64,000 nt of DNA from Silvimonas iriomotensis (GTDB taxonomy: Bacteria; Pseudomonadota; Gammaproteobacteria; Burkholderiales; Chitinibacteraceae): NCBI RefSeq assembly GCF_014645535.1, contig NZ_BMLX01000002.1, positions 744,001 through 808,000 on the forward strand, in the 5' to 3' direction. Below, piece after piece: positions 15,164 to 23,089 of this stretch (position 1 is the first letter of the stretch; the number at the start of each line of letters is the position of its first letter). The notes under the pieces are model-generated. The model had not been told where the DNA came from and ran no database searches. It saw only the letters and a program-made list of their open reading frames with translations. A program made the translations under genes and the position numbers.

Positions 15164-16684
15164 TTATTGATGCAACATCGCCACCCGCATCGGTGCCGGC
15201 TTGACCGCCCCCGCCGCCACATTGGCCGGCATCGAGGCCGCAGCCTGCACCGGACGCAACGCGCTGTTGATTTCCAGCGGCAGGTTATTGGGGTTACGCA
15301 CCTCAATCTCGCTCGACAGCGTCGGCTGGGATGTCCCCATCGGCGGCTCAAAACGGGCCAGCACATCGTAGTACGTACGCAAGCTTTCCACGAACACCAC
15401 CGGCTCGCCCCCGCGGGCAAAACCGAACTTCGTCTGGCCAAAGTACTTGGGCAAACGCAGCAGCGGCAACGTGGATTTCACGTCGGCCCAGCTATCGGCG
15501 TTCTTGTTCATCTTGCGGGCCAGTTCACGGGCGTCCAGCAAGTGCCCGAGGCCAACGTTGTACGCAGCCAGCGCCATGAAGGTGCGATCCGGCTCAGGAA
15601 TAGCCTGATCCAGCGAGTCCCGCAGCGTCGCAATATAGCGCGCGCCACCCAGAATGCTCTGGTACGGGTTGAGCCGGTCCACACCCAGCCGCTGCGCGGT
15701 TTCGGTGGTCAGCATCATGATGCCGCGCACGCCCGTGGGCGAGGCAGCCGCCGGATCCCAGTGCGACTCCTGATAAGACAGAGCCGCCACCAGACGCCAG
15801 TCCAGCCCGGTTTTCTGCTGGGCTTCATGGAACCACTTGCGGAACGTTGGCAGCACATCTTCGCGCTTGTCCAGGAATGCCTGGGCATCCATCTGGTCGA
15901 CGCGGTTGACGTGGCCGTAGTAACGGTCCATCAATTGGCGCAGGGTGCCGTCGGCAATGGCCTGACCGAAGAACTTCTGGATCATGTCCTGGAGTTCCTT
16001 GTCATTGGCATTGCTGGCCCACGCCAGTTGTTGCGGTTGCCCGATCGTGTCAGTGATGCCCACTTGCGGGAAGTAGTTCTGTGCCACATCAGCGGCGTGC
16101 GAATCCACCAGCGCAAAATCCGTGTCGCCGGTCGATACACCCTGAATCAGGGTTTCGCTATCCTGGTCTTGAACCACCTGCCATGCCAGAGAAGGATGCT
16201 GCACCTTGAGCGCGGTGAGCGTTGGCACGTATTGCGGCAGGGTCTTGATGGTGGCTTCCCCGTTGTAGAGCTTCTGCCAGGCGGCAGCTTCGGTCATGCT
16301 GTCGTTGTAAACCAGCACAGGGGAAACCGATTGATAGGATGGCCCGAACGCAAGACCAGGATGCGCACCGTCGATATGCAAACCGACGGCAATATGCGCT
16401 TCGTTGCGTTGAAGCCTTTGCAGCAGACTAGCGTAGCTGTTGTCCACCACAAACCGGATTTTCAGGCCATTGGATTGGGCAAATTTCGTCACCAGGTCGT
16501 ATTCCAAACCTGCATAGTTGCCTTCGGCATCGATGTAGAGCGCGGTCGGGCCATTCTGGACCAGCACCACAAGCTCTTTCGAATCTTTCCATGACATCAG
16601 GTGTTGTTGGTCGGAAGCTTTGTCATTCATGCCTCCACACCCCACCAATGCCACTACGGCCATAGAGATCAACCAGCGTTTCAT
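15164..16684 (-). CDS. mltF: Membrane-bound lytic murein transglycosylase MltF-like
   Basis: Outer-membrane lipoprotein that cleaves peptidoglycan glycan strands to 1,6-anhydro ends. Starting at ATG 16684 gives 506 residues with a lipoprotein signal (lipobox LVGC, Cys at about 16). An extracellular solute-binding family 3 domain follows (about 40-260), then an SLT domain. The catalytic segment ALSYQESHWDP holds the Glu, followed by GVRGIMMLTTETAQRLGV. The longer frame to 16738 is rejected because it adds 18 residues ahead of the lipoprotein signal. Gene is monocistronic between repeats and tRNA-Ser. Confidence 0.92.
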   Translation of the reverse strand: MKRWLISMAVVALVGCGGMNDKASDQQHLMSWKDSKELVVLVQNGPTALYIDAEGNYAGLEYDLVTKFAQSNGLKIRFVVDNSYASLLQRLQRNEAHIAVGLHIDGAHPGLAFGPSYQSVSPVLVYNDSMTEAAAWQKLYNGEATIKTLPQYVPTLTALKVQHPSLAWQVVQDQDSETLIQGVSTGDTDFALVDSHAADVAQNYFPQVGITDTIGQPQQLAWASNANDKELQDMIQKFFGQAIADGTLRQLMDRYYGHVNRVDQMDAQAFLDKREDVLPTFRKWFHEAQQKTGLDWRLVAALSYQESHWDPAAASPTGVRGIMMLTTETAQRLGVDRLNPYQSILGGARYIATLRDSLDQAIPEPDRTFMALAAYNVGLGHLLDARELARKMNKNADSWADVKSTLPLLRLPKYFGQTKFGFARGGEPVVFVESLRTYYDVLARFEPPMGTSQPTLSSEIEVRNPNNLPLEINSALRPVQAAASMPANVAAGAVKPAPMRVAMLHQ

Positions 16685-16793
16685 GCGACTCCAGATCGTT
16701 GAGGAACCGGCATTCTGCCAATTTTGTTGTGTCAGCACAAATGTAAAGACTTGGCAGCGCCCATGAAACCGGCTAGAATCCGCCCTTCGCTGC

Positions 16794-16883
<90 letters not shown>

Positions 16884-17273
16884 GTGAAACCCCATACTGA
16901 AAGGCTGCCATCCGGCGGCCTTTTGTCATTTGTGCGCCTGTCCTGCCTTGCCGTCTGCGTGACGACGACGGCGAGATTCTAGCCAGGGGGCAATCGTCAC
17001 CACCCCCAGGCATGTCCAGCATTTTCTTGTCCGGTTCGCACTGACAGATGCTGATGCGGTTTGTGAAGTTCAGAGCGGCCCAATCCCGGCGAACCGCTTT
17101 GAACCATAGATGCGCTTGCCGCATTGCACCACCCCAAGAAACTTACAAACGAAGATATCTTCGCGCCAGCCGCCAGACGGCATACGCCCGTGCGAAGCCC
17201 GTTTCGCGCCTGCCATTTTCCCTTTCAAATCAAACTCCTTTGTTTTCAAGGTGCTGCCGTGTTTTCTTCAAGC
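16884..17273. other. Non-coding stretch upstream of the sigma-54 cluster
   Basis: About 390 bases without a supported gene. An upstream in-frame extension of the next gene (to 17124) has no ribosome site and crosses the sigma-54 promoter, so I treat it as untranslated. Possible activator sites: an inverted pair TGCGGTT (near 17054) and GAACCGC (near 17092), and a direct repeat TTCGCGCC-(A/T)-GCC at about 17160 and 17203. None is more than suggestive. Confidence 0.4.
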
Positions 17274-17289
17274 TGGCACGTATCGTGCA
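17274..17289 (+). promoter_or_regulatory. Sigma-54 (-24/-12) promoter
   Basis: The sequence TGGCACG-TATC-GTGCA matches the consensus TGGCACG-N4-TTGCA at every position but one, with the invariant GG and GC at the required spacing. Transcription would start near 17300, leaving a leader of about 50 bases with an AAGGAG ribosome site before ATG 17349. A sigma-54 activator gene stands at the far end of the cluster (24651-25994), which strengthens the call. Confidence 0.85.
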
Positions 17290-17348
17290 CTGAGAGACAT
17301 CGTGCGGGGCCCAGTCTCTCGCCAACTTCCATGAAAAAGGAGCGGCAA

Positions 17349-18416
17349 ATGCACGATATCGGCACCTCCAGGCCCGGCGGTTGGGGCCCTGGTTACAACG
17401 AGTTTGAACAGGAGCTTTCCCCCGAACTGTCCGGCGAAATGGGGCAGGAAATGGAAGGCGAATTCGAGGGTGAATTCGAAGGCGAATTCGAAGGTGAGTT
17501 CGAGAACGAGTTCGAAGGCGAGTTTGAAAACGAGTTTGAAACCGAAGTCTCGGGCGAGATGCAGGAGATGGAACTGGCTGCAGAACTGCTGGCCGTCAAC
17601 AACGAACAGGAGATGGAGCAATTCCTGGGCGGCCTGATCAAGTCTGTCGGGCGGGTTGCCAGCAACTTTGCCAAGTCTTCTGCCGGCAAGGCACTGGGCG
17701 GGATTCTGAAAACGGCTGCCAAGTCTGCCCTGCCGGTCGTGGGTAGCGCGCTGGGCAACATGATCGTGCCCGGCGTGGGCGGCATGATTGGCGGCAAGCT
17801 TGCTGGCATGGCAGGCAGTGCGCTGGGTCTGGAGCTGGAAGGGCTGTCCAATGAAGACCGTGAGTTTGAAGTTGCCCGCCGGCTGGTGCGCATTGGTCAG
17901 CAGGCAACGCGTCATCTGGCCGTCGTCCCGCCGCACATTCCGCCAGCCAAAGCGGCCAAGGTGGCCTTCCTGAAAGCGGCCCGCCAGGTGGCGCCAGGCC
18001 TCTTGCCCGCAATGCGCGTCATTGCCCGACAGGGTGTCGCAGCGGCACGGCAAGCCGGCACACCGATCTTCGGGCCGGCCATTCCTGGCGTGGCACGTCC
18101 TTACCGCCGGCATCATCACCGGCGTTACGGCGGCACCGGCGGCGGCTATGCGGCGCAGCCCTGGGGCGGCTACGGGCAGGATTATGGCGGCCAGAATGGC
18201 TACGCGGCCCAACCGCAAGTCCCCACGTCACCATCCGGCCCCGCACCGACCTATGGCGGCGGCACTGCCTATGGTAGCCAGCCTGCCAGCACCGGTTGCC
18301 CCAACTGCGGCACTCCCGTACGTAGCGGCGGCCTGCCTCAGGGGGGTTACTGGCGGCGATCACGCAGCGGGCGGGCCATTATCGTCATGCTGGCTCCACC
18401 GCGTCAGACCTACTGA
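17349..18416 (+). CDS. Acidic EFE-repeat, glycine-zipper protein of unknown function
   Basis: No named family recognised; similar layouts are, as I recall, seen in uncharacterised proteins of many phyla. Of 355 residues, 37-64 are seven tetrapeptides (G/N)EFE. Residues 71-100 look helical (QEMELAAELLAVNNEQEMEQFLGGL). Residues 112-160 form a Gly/Ala-rich zipper with several GxxxG steps (VVGSALGNMIVPGVGGMIGG). A charged helix LSNEDREFEVARRLV follows (166-180), then a Gly/Tyr/Pro tail with HHH, CPNC (317-320) and a closing YWRRSRSGRAIIVML. No signal peptide. Start chosen at ATG 17349 after AAGGAG. First gene behind the sigma-54 promoter, 15 bases before the next. A membrane-active or self-assembling role is only inference. 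Confidence 0.8.
   Translation: MHDIGTSRPGGWGPGYNEFEQELSPELSGEMGQEMEGEFEGEFEGEFEGEFENEFEGEFENEFETEVSGEMQEMELAAELLAVNNEQEMEQFLGGLIKSVGRVASNFAKSSAGKALGGILKTAAKSALPVVGSALGNMIVPGVGGMIGGKLAGMAGSALGLELEGLSNEDREFEVARRLVRIGQQATRHLAVVPPHIPPAKAAKVAFLKAARQVAPGLLPAMRVIARQGVAAARQAGTPIFGPAIPGVARPYRRHHHRRYGGTGGGYAAQPWGGYGQDYGGQNGYAAQPQVPTSPSGPAPTYGGGTAYGSQPASTGCPNCGTPVRSGGLPQGGYWRRSRSGRAIIVMLAPPRQTY
17457..17540 (+). repeat. Seven 12-bp repeats encoding (G/N)EFE
   Basis: Seven consecutive 12-base units of the type GGCGAATTCGAA encode GEFE x4, NEFE, GEFE, NEFE. Codon wobble (GAA/GAG, TTC/TTT) varies between units, so the array is old rather than freshly slipped. Confidence 0.95.
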
Positions 18417-18431
18417 CCGCGAGGCCCCCTC

Positions 18432-19757
18432 ATGGATGCATGTACCCAGGCCCTGCATCTGCTGGAACAGGAAGTACACGGTATCCGTGCCCGGCTTGAT
18501 GCGCAGTTGCCCTACGCCTTGCAGATGCCGATGGTGCCGGCGGCCAACGTCAGTGACGCCGCCATGGCTGCCATTGAACAGCATATGCAGGCGGCGCGGC
18601 GGCAACTGCGCTTGCGGATCACCCACTTCCTGCGCCGGTTGCGGCAAATGCAGCCGACGCCCCGGAACGTGGCCGATGCCCAGCACCGCTATGCCTTGCT
18701 CAAACTGTATTTTCACGCGGCGCTGACGCACTTCGAGATTTTTGCCGAAGTGCTCACACAACGTAGCCAGCATGGTACCGGCGTGTGGTTGTCCGGGCTG
18801 GATGTGGCCGCCCAGGATGGCCTGCGGCAGCCGGGTGTATTGCACGATGTGCCGCCGGTGATCTGCTACGTAGAGCGCGGACATGGCGGCGCCATCCGGC
18901 GGGCGCGCACACGCTTGCCGGGCGGCGGCAACAACCCGGTGTCCGTCATCCGCATGCCGCGTGAACGCATGGTCGGCACCGGGATTGCGGCCTCGCTGTT
19001 TCATGAGGTCGGGCACCAGGCGGCGGCCTTGCTGGGGCTGGTCAATGCTTTCAAACGGGCACTGCAGCAACGGTTTGGCGTTGCTCAGCCACCGCCGGTA
19101 TGGCAAGCCTGGGATCGCTGGATCAGTGAAATCCTGGCGGACCTGTGGGCGGTGTCCCGCGTGGGCATTGCCGCCACCTGCGGTTTGATGAGCGTGGTGA
19201 GCCTGCCGCGGGCCTTTGTGTTGCGGATCAATCTGGACGATCCGCACCCGGCGCCGTGGATTCGGGTGAAGTTGTCGCTGGCCATGGGTAATGCGCTCTA
19301 CCCGCATCCGCAATGGGCGCGACTGGCGCAAATCTGGGAGCTGCAGTACCCCCGCTCGCAGATGACCGCCAGACAGCAACAGACGTTTGCCGGGCTGGAC
19401 CAATCCATTGGTGAGTTCATCCACATGTTGCTGGCCGTACACCCACCAGCCCTTGAAGGTCGCAGTCTGGGCAGTGTGCTGCGGTTGCCGGATCGTCACC
19501 CGCAAGCGCTGCTGGCGCGCTGGCATCAGGTCAGACCAAGGCCGCAACAAATGCTGGCAGAGACACCAACACTGGCCTTTGCCGTCCTGGGTCAGGCCCG
19601 TTTCAGTGGTTTGCTGCCCGCCAGCCAGGAACTGCAGGTGATTGCCGAATTGTTGCAGCGCTGGGCATTGGCCGGATATTTGCCCTGGCGCGCCGGCAGC
19701 AAGGAACTTTCTGTCGTACTGAACCAGCGCCGGCCTCTTGCCGCCGCCTTTGCGTGA
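18432..19757 (+). CDS. Putative zinc metallopeptidase-like protein (HEVGH)
   Basis: A 441-residue protein of no family I can name. SLFHEVGHQAAALLGL carries an HExxH zinc motif at 191-195, and SEILADLWAV supplies a glutamate at about 233, 42 residues on, as the third ligand would be in a gluzincin. The N-terminal 120 residues are helical and Arg-rich; the middle has a PRAFVLRINLDDPHP stretch. No signal peptide or membrane segment is evident, so it likely acts in the cytoplasm, perhaps on another cluster product. GAGG lies seven bases before the ATG. A catalytically dead zinc scaffold is possible. Confidence 0.7.
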   Translation: MDACTQALHLLEQEVHGIRARLDAQLPYALQMPMVPAANVSDAAMAAIEQHMQAARRQLRLRITHFLRRLRQMQPTPRNVADAQHRYALLKLYFHAALTHFEIFAEVLTQRSQHGTGVWLSGLDVAAQDGLRQPGVLHDVPPVICYVERGHGGAIRRARTRLPGGGNNPVSVIRMPRERMVGTGIAASLFHEVGHQAAALLGLVNAFKRALQQRFGVAQPPPVWQAWDRWISEILADLWAVSRVGIAATCGLMSVVSLPRAFVLRINLDDPHPAPWIRVKLSLAMGNALYPHPQWARLAQIWELQYPRSQMTARQQQTFAGLDQSIGEFIHMLLAVHPPALEGRSLGSVLRLPDRHPQALLARWHQVRPRPQQMLAETPTLAFAVLGQARFSGLLPASQELQVIAELLQRWALAGYLPWRAGSKELSVVLNQRRPLAAAFA

Positions 19758-19777
19758 ATGGCTCCTGAAGGAGAAAG

Positions 19778-21937
19778 ATGATGGCTCAAGAAAAATTCGC
19801 CGCCGACTTCAGCGGCGTATTGCAGCTCGATGTGACCGTGCCCAGCCCGGGGAAATACGAGGTCAAGTTTCCGTTTGATGATCTCCCGGTCCACTATGCC
19901 GCGTATGTCACGGTCGACGCCGTACTGCAAAGCACCAGCGCAGGACGCACCCACGAGCAGCAAGGCGCGCCCAATAACCTCACGGCAACGGTCACCCCTG
20001 TGAATGGCGATACCAGTGAGGTTGAAGCGCAGGTCACCCTGACGGTTTCTGCTTCAGAAGCCATGCACAAAACCGTGCTCGCCAGCGATGGCAGCACCAC
20101 GTACGCCCAGTTGTTCCGCAAGCATCGCGAACAGATGATGAACGCGGTCAACACGGCATTGGGCTTGCTCCTGCGGCCCGAGTTTTTACTGCCCGCCACG
20201 GGGCAACGCTCCAGCACCGCCGACCTGATCCAGATGAAACTTTTTCTGGACCTGGGCGAAGCCATCAATGGCACCGCCCTGCCCACCGCGTCCGTGATTC
20301 TGTCCGGAACAACGCCGATCCCGCCTGCCACCATGAATGTCACAGAGCCCGCCGGTTTCGGCCACAGCTTTGATCCCATTGCCGCGCTCTCCGGCCCGGC
20401 CGAACCGGCCGATTACAAACCACCCACCACGGTCAGCCTGCAACGGACCACGCGCCCGTTAACCGGCGACGTCGCGCTCTGGCTGTTGATCAAACTCAAC
20501 GCCGACACGCTGAGCTTTGATAACTACGTGCGGCAGATGGACCTCTTGTTCTTCCCGGACGGCCCAAACGCGACGCAGCCTGATCCAGCCGGTAGCCAGC
20601 AATCCCCGCTCTACCCGAACGCCGCAAAACTGAGTCGCCGTCGCTTCCTGCCTTTTACTGATACAGATGCCTATCGCGGGCTCAAGGTGGCCACCGAAGC
20701 CTTCGTGGTCACGTGGGGTGGCGTGGCGCCGCGCGGGGCCGATACCAAAGTGCTGCAGAGCCTTCTGGCGCTGGACCCGGCGGCTGTGGCGCTGGCCAAC
20801 GAACGACTGGGGCTGAACATTACCGCGCCCAACGTACTGAGCAATCAGTACTTTGGCAGCGGCGGCTCGCCCACCTTGCCGTATCTGCAACGGGTCGCCA
20901 CCGCACTTCAGGGTACAGATGCCGCCGTGGTCATCGAAGACGCACTGGAACAAGAAACCGCGGCGATCCAGTTCAAAAAGGCCACCGCATCGGCTAACGG
21001 CATGTGCGGCGAAAGCTGCCTGTGGCTCAGCCACTGGAACGACAACATCTCTGCCAAGCTCACCCACGCACCGCTCATTGAACTCATCTGGAGTTACTGG
21101 ATGGAAGAAATGCAGCTGGTGCAGACCATGAATGCGGTGACGCGGCGCTTCCAGAATGTGTCTTCCGGCCCGCGGGATCCGCTCGCACAACTGGAACTGG
21201 ACCCGCTGCGGCCCCTGAACAACCTGATCTGGGGTTGGGTACAGGATGAACAACACCGCTTGCCGATTGAACGGCGGGCGCTGGAATACAGCCATCACTA
21301 CGGTTTCAGGATTTTCGGCAAAGCCGTGCCCACTGCCCGTCCGGCGGACAACCGCAGCAAGTTCCTGGAGGCCTTTCATACGCTGCTCAATCTGTGCGTG
21401 CCGTTCTTCCGGCAAGCCGACGACACGACCGTGGTGCCGGATGGTTTCCCGCTGTTGAACGCCCTGCGTGAAGTGCACCTGATTTTGTCTGAAGGCGCGC
21501 ATAACCAGTTCCGCGATCTGCCGACCACGGCCCGCGTGGAAATGATGATGCAGCAATGGCTGCTGGCCCGACCGGAGTTTCGCGAGTTCCTGCCACGCCG
21601 CGCCATGGTGGCGTATCCAGAACCATGGATGCATTCGGTGGAAAGCATGCGCAAGCTGCAAGGCTGGGGTGACACCAACACCTATCAGTTCTGGCAATTG
21701 GCCACCACCGGTGAGCAGATTGTGTCGTCAATCCGCTGGGGCGACTGGAACTCGATCAACGACCCGGTCAATGCCGCCAACTGGGCAACCTTTTTCCGGC
21801 CGGAAATCCAGACGTATATCCACTCTTACCGCGCCGTCACCGGCATTGATGTCAGCGCTGAACCGGTAGATGTACAAGTGCCTGGCATTCATCTGCTGCG
21901 ACGTTTGCAAGAACACAAGGGGGCCAGAGCGGCGTAA
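19778..21937 (+). CDS. Large conserved-looking protein of unknown function (719 aa)
   Basis: I recognise no domain. The first 110 residues alternate polar and hydrophobic and look like a beta-sandwich (VTVPSPGKYEVKFPF). The rest is mixed, with Trp-rich patches (LNNLIWGWVQDEQHRL, WRGDW-like stretches), a CGESCLWLSHWND segment with two cysteines near 410 and 414, and a Pro-rich linker around 170-220. No signal peptide, transmembrane helix or nucleotide-binding motif. GAAGGAG precedes the start, with two adjacent ATGs (19778 and 19781). Tightly packed in the cluster, 20 bases after the peptidase-like gene. It is the largest product and could be a structural or substrate-handling component. Confidence 0.75.
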   Translation: MMAQEKFAADFSGVLQLDVTVPSPGKYEVKFPFDDLPVHYAAYVTVDAVLQSTSAGRTHEQQGAPNNLTATVTPVNGDTSEVEAQVTLTVSASEAMHKTVLASDGSTTYAQLFRKHREQMMNAVNTALGLLLRPEFLLPATGQRSSTADLIQMKLFLDLGEAINGTALPTASVILSGTTPIPPATMNVTEPAGFGHSFDPIAALSGPAEPADYKPPTTVSLQRTTRPLTGDVALWLLIKLNADTLSFDNYVRQMDLLFFPDGPNATQPDPAGSQQSPLYPNAAKLSRRRFLPFTDTDAYRGLKVATEAFVVTWGGVAPRGADTKVLQSLLALDPAAVALANERLGLNITAPNVLSNQYFGSGGSPTLPYLQRVATALQGTDAAVVIEDALEQETAAIQFKKATASANGMCGESCLWLSHWNDNISAKLTHAPLIELIWSYWMEEMQLVQTMNAVTRRFQNVSSGPRDPLAQLELDPLRPLNNLIWGWVQDEQHRLPIERRALEYSHHYGFRIFGKAVPTARPADNRSKFLEAFHTLLNLCVPFFRQADDTTVVPDGFPLLNALREVHLILSEGAHNQFRDLPTTARVEMMMQQWLLARPEFREFLPRRAMVAYPEPWMHSVESMRKLQGWGDTNTYQFWQLATTGEQIVSSIRWGDWNSINDPVNAANWATFFRPEIQTYIHSYRAVTGIDVSAEPVDVQVPGIHLLRRLQEHKGARAA

Positions 21938-21955
21938 TCGGGGCTGGAGCGCGCC

Positions 21956-23089
21956 ATGATCGACTTCTCTACCGCCTTGTATCTGGGCCTGTCACACCCG
22001 GCACAGCAACTGGGGTGCTACCCGGCGCTGACCACCGGTACCCCGGCCTCACTGGCCGCCGCGCCACTGGCCCGGGTACTGGCGGCGCAAGCGGCGGCCC
22101 TGCAGGGATGCGAGGCCGGCATGGTGGCGCCCTCCACCCTGCATCTGGCCATTGATGTGTTCGACCAACTGGGCCGCACCCATGCGCTGATCGCGGATGA
22201 ATCCATCTACCCGATCATGCGCTGGGGGCTGGAGCGGGTGATGGGCATGGGCGTACCGGTCGCGTGGTTTCGCCATGCCGATCTGGCTGATCTCTCGCGG
22301 CAGATACGGCAGCGCTGGGGCGGACGGCCACCGGCCATCATCACCGATGCCACCCGGCGCGAAGGTGCGCCGGTGCAACTGGCGCGCTACCTGAAACTGG
22401 CGCGCAAACATGGCGGCGTGGTGGTGGTTGATCACAGCCAGGTGCTGGGTGTGCTGGGTGAACATCCTTCGCTGCGTACGCCATGGGGGCATGGCGGCGG
22501 CGGCCTGTTGCGCCATGCGGGTCTGGGGCCGGAGCAGCCGGTGCTGTTGCTGGCCTCCTGGTCCAAAGCGTTTGGTGCGCCGCTGGCCACGCTGTGCGGT
22601 CCCCTCGCGCTGATCAGTGATCTGGCGCGTGAGGGCCCCACGCAATCCCATTGCAGCAGTGCCAGTGAAGCGGCGCTGCGGGCCGGCCTGAATGCGCTGA
22701 CGCTGAACGGCCAGCATGGCGTGCGCTTGCGCCAGCGCCTGTGGCAAGCGCTACGGTATTTGCAGCAGGGTTTGCGACGACTGGCACGGTCGTCCTTGCC
22801 GGATTTACGCACGTCACGCCAGGCGCATCCGATGCAGCACTTGTGTCTGGCCACCACGGCCCGCACGCGGGCGCTGCACAGTGGCTTGCGGGAACGCGGC
22901 ATCCGCACCGCGCTACTGCGCCAGCGTGACGGGCGCTATGCCGTTGCGGTGATCGTGCGGGCTGACCATGCCGCCAGCGATATCGAGGCGCTGTTGCAGG
23001 GCATGGTGGCACTGGCGTCGCGCTTGCCGTCAGCCAGCGACAACACCGCCGGCCAACGTCTTTTTCTGGAGGAACGCGAGCATGTTTAA
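21956..23089 (+). CDS. PLP-dependent enzyme, AONS/KBL-like (fold type I)
   Basis: A 377-residue protein related in pattern to 8-amino-7-oxononanoate synthase and glycine C-acetyltransferase, which condense an amino acid with an acyl thioester. The segment LLASWSKAFGAPLA holds the probable Schiff-base lysine (about 204). VVVVDHSQVLGVLG supplies the PLP-ring aspartate (about 159), but the usual D-x-A-H reads D-H-S-Q. DATRREGAP corresponds to the SMDGD-type strand. Biotin or threonine-degradation partners are absent, so a dedicated role in this cluster is more likely. GGAG lies upstream; the stop overlaps the next start by eight bases. Confidence 0.8.
   Translation: MIDFSTALYLGLSHPAQQLGCYPALTTGTPASLAAAPLARVLAAQAAALQGCEAGMVAPSTLHLAIDVFDQLGRTHALIADESIYPIMRWGLERVMGMGVPVAWFRHADLADLSRQIRQRWGGRPPAIITDATRREGAPVQLARYLKLARKHGGVVVVDHSQVLGVLGEHPSLRTPWGHGGGGLLRHAGLGPEQPVLLLASWSKAFGAPLATLCGPLALISDLAREGPTQSHCSSASEAALRAGLNALTLNGQHGVRLRQRLWQALRYLQQGLRRLARSSLPDLRTSRQAHPMQHLCLATTARTRALHSGLRERGIRTALLRQRDGRYAVAVIVRADHAASDIEALLQGMVALASRLPSASDNTAGQRLFLEEREHV

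Noticed and set aside
17124-17348. N-terminal extension of the EFE-repeat gene
   Set aside because: It crosses the sigma-54 promoter and has no Shine-Dalgarno; ATG 17349 has AAGGAG and a natural start.
17457-17540. Phase-variation switch in the EFE repeats
   Set aside because: The unit is 12 bases, so gain or loss keeps the frame; codon wobble between units argues against recent slippage.
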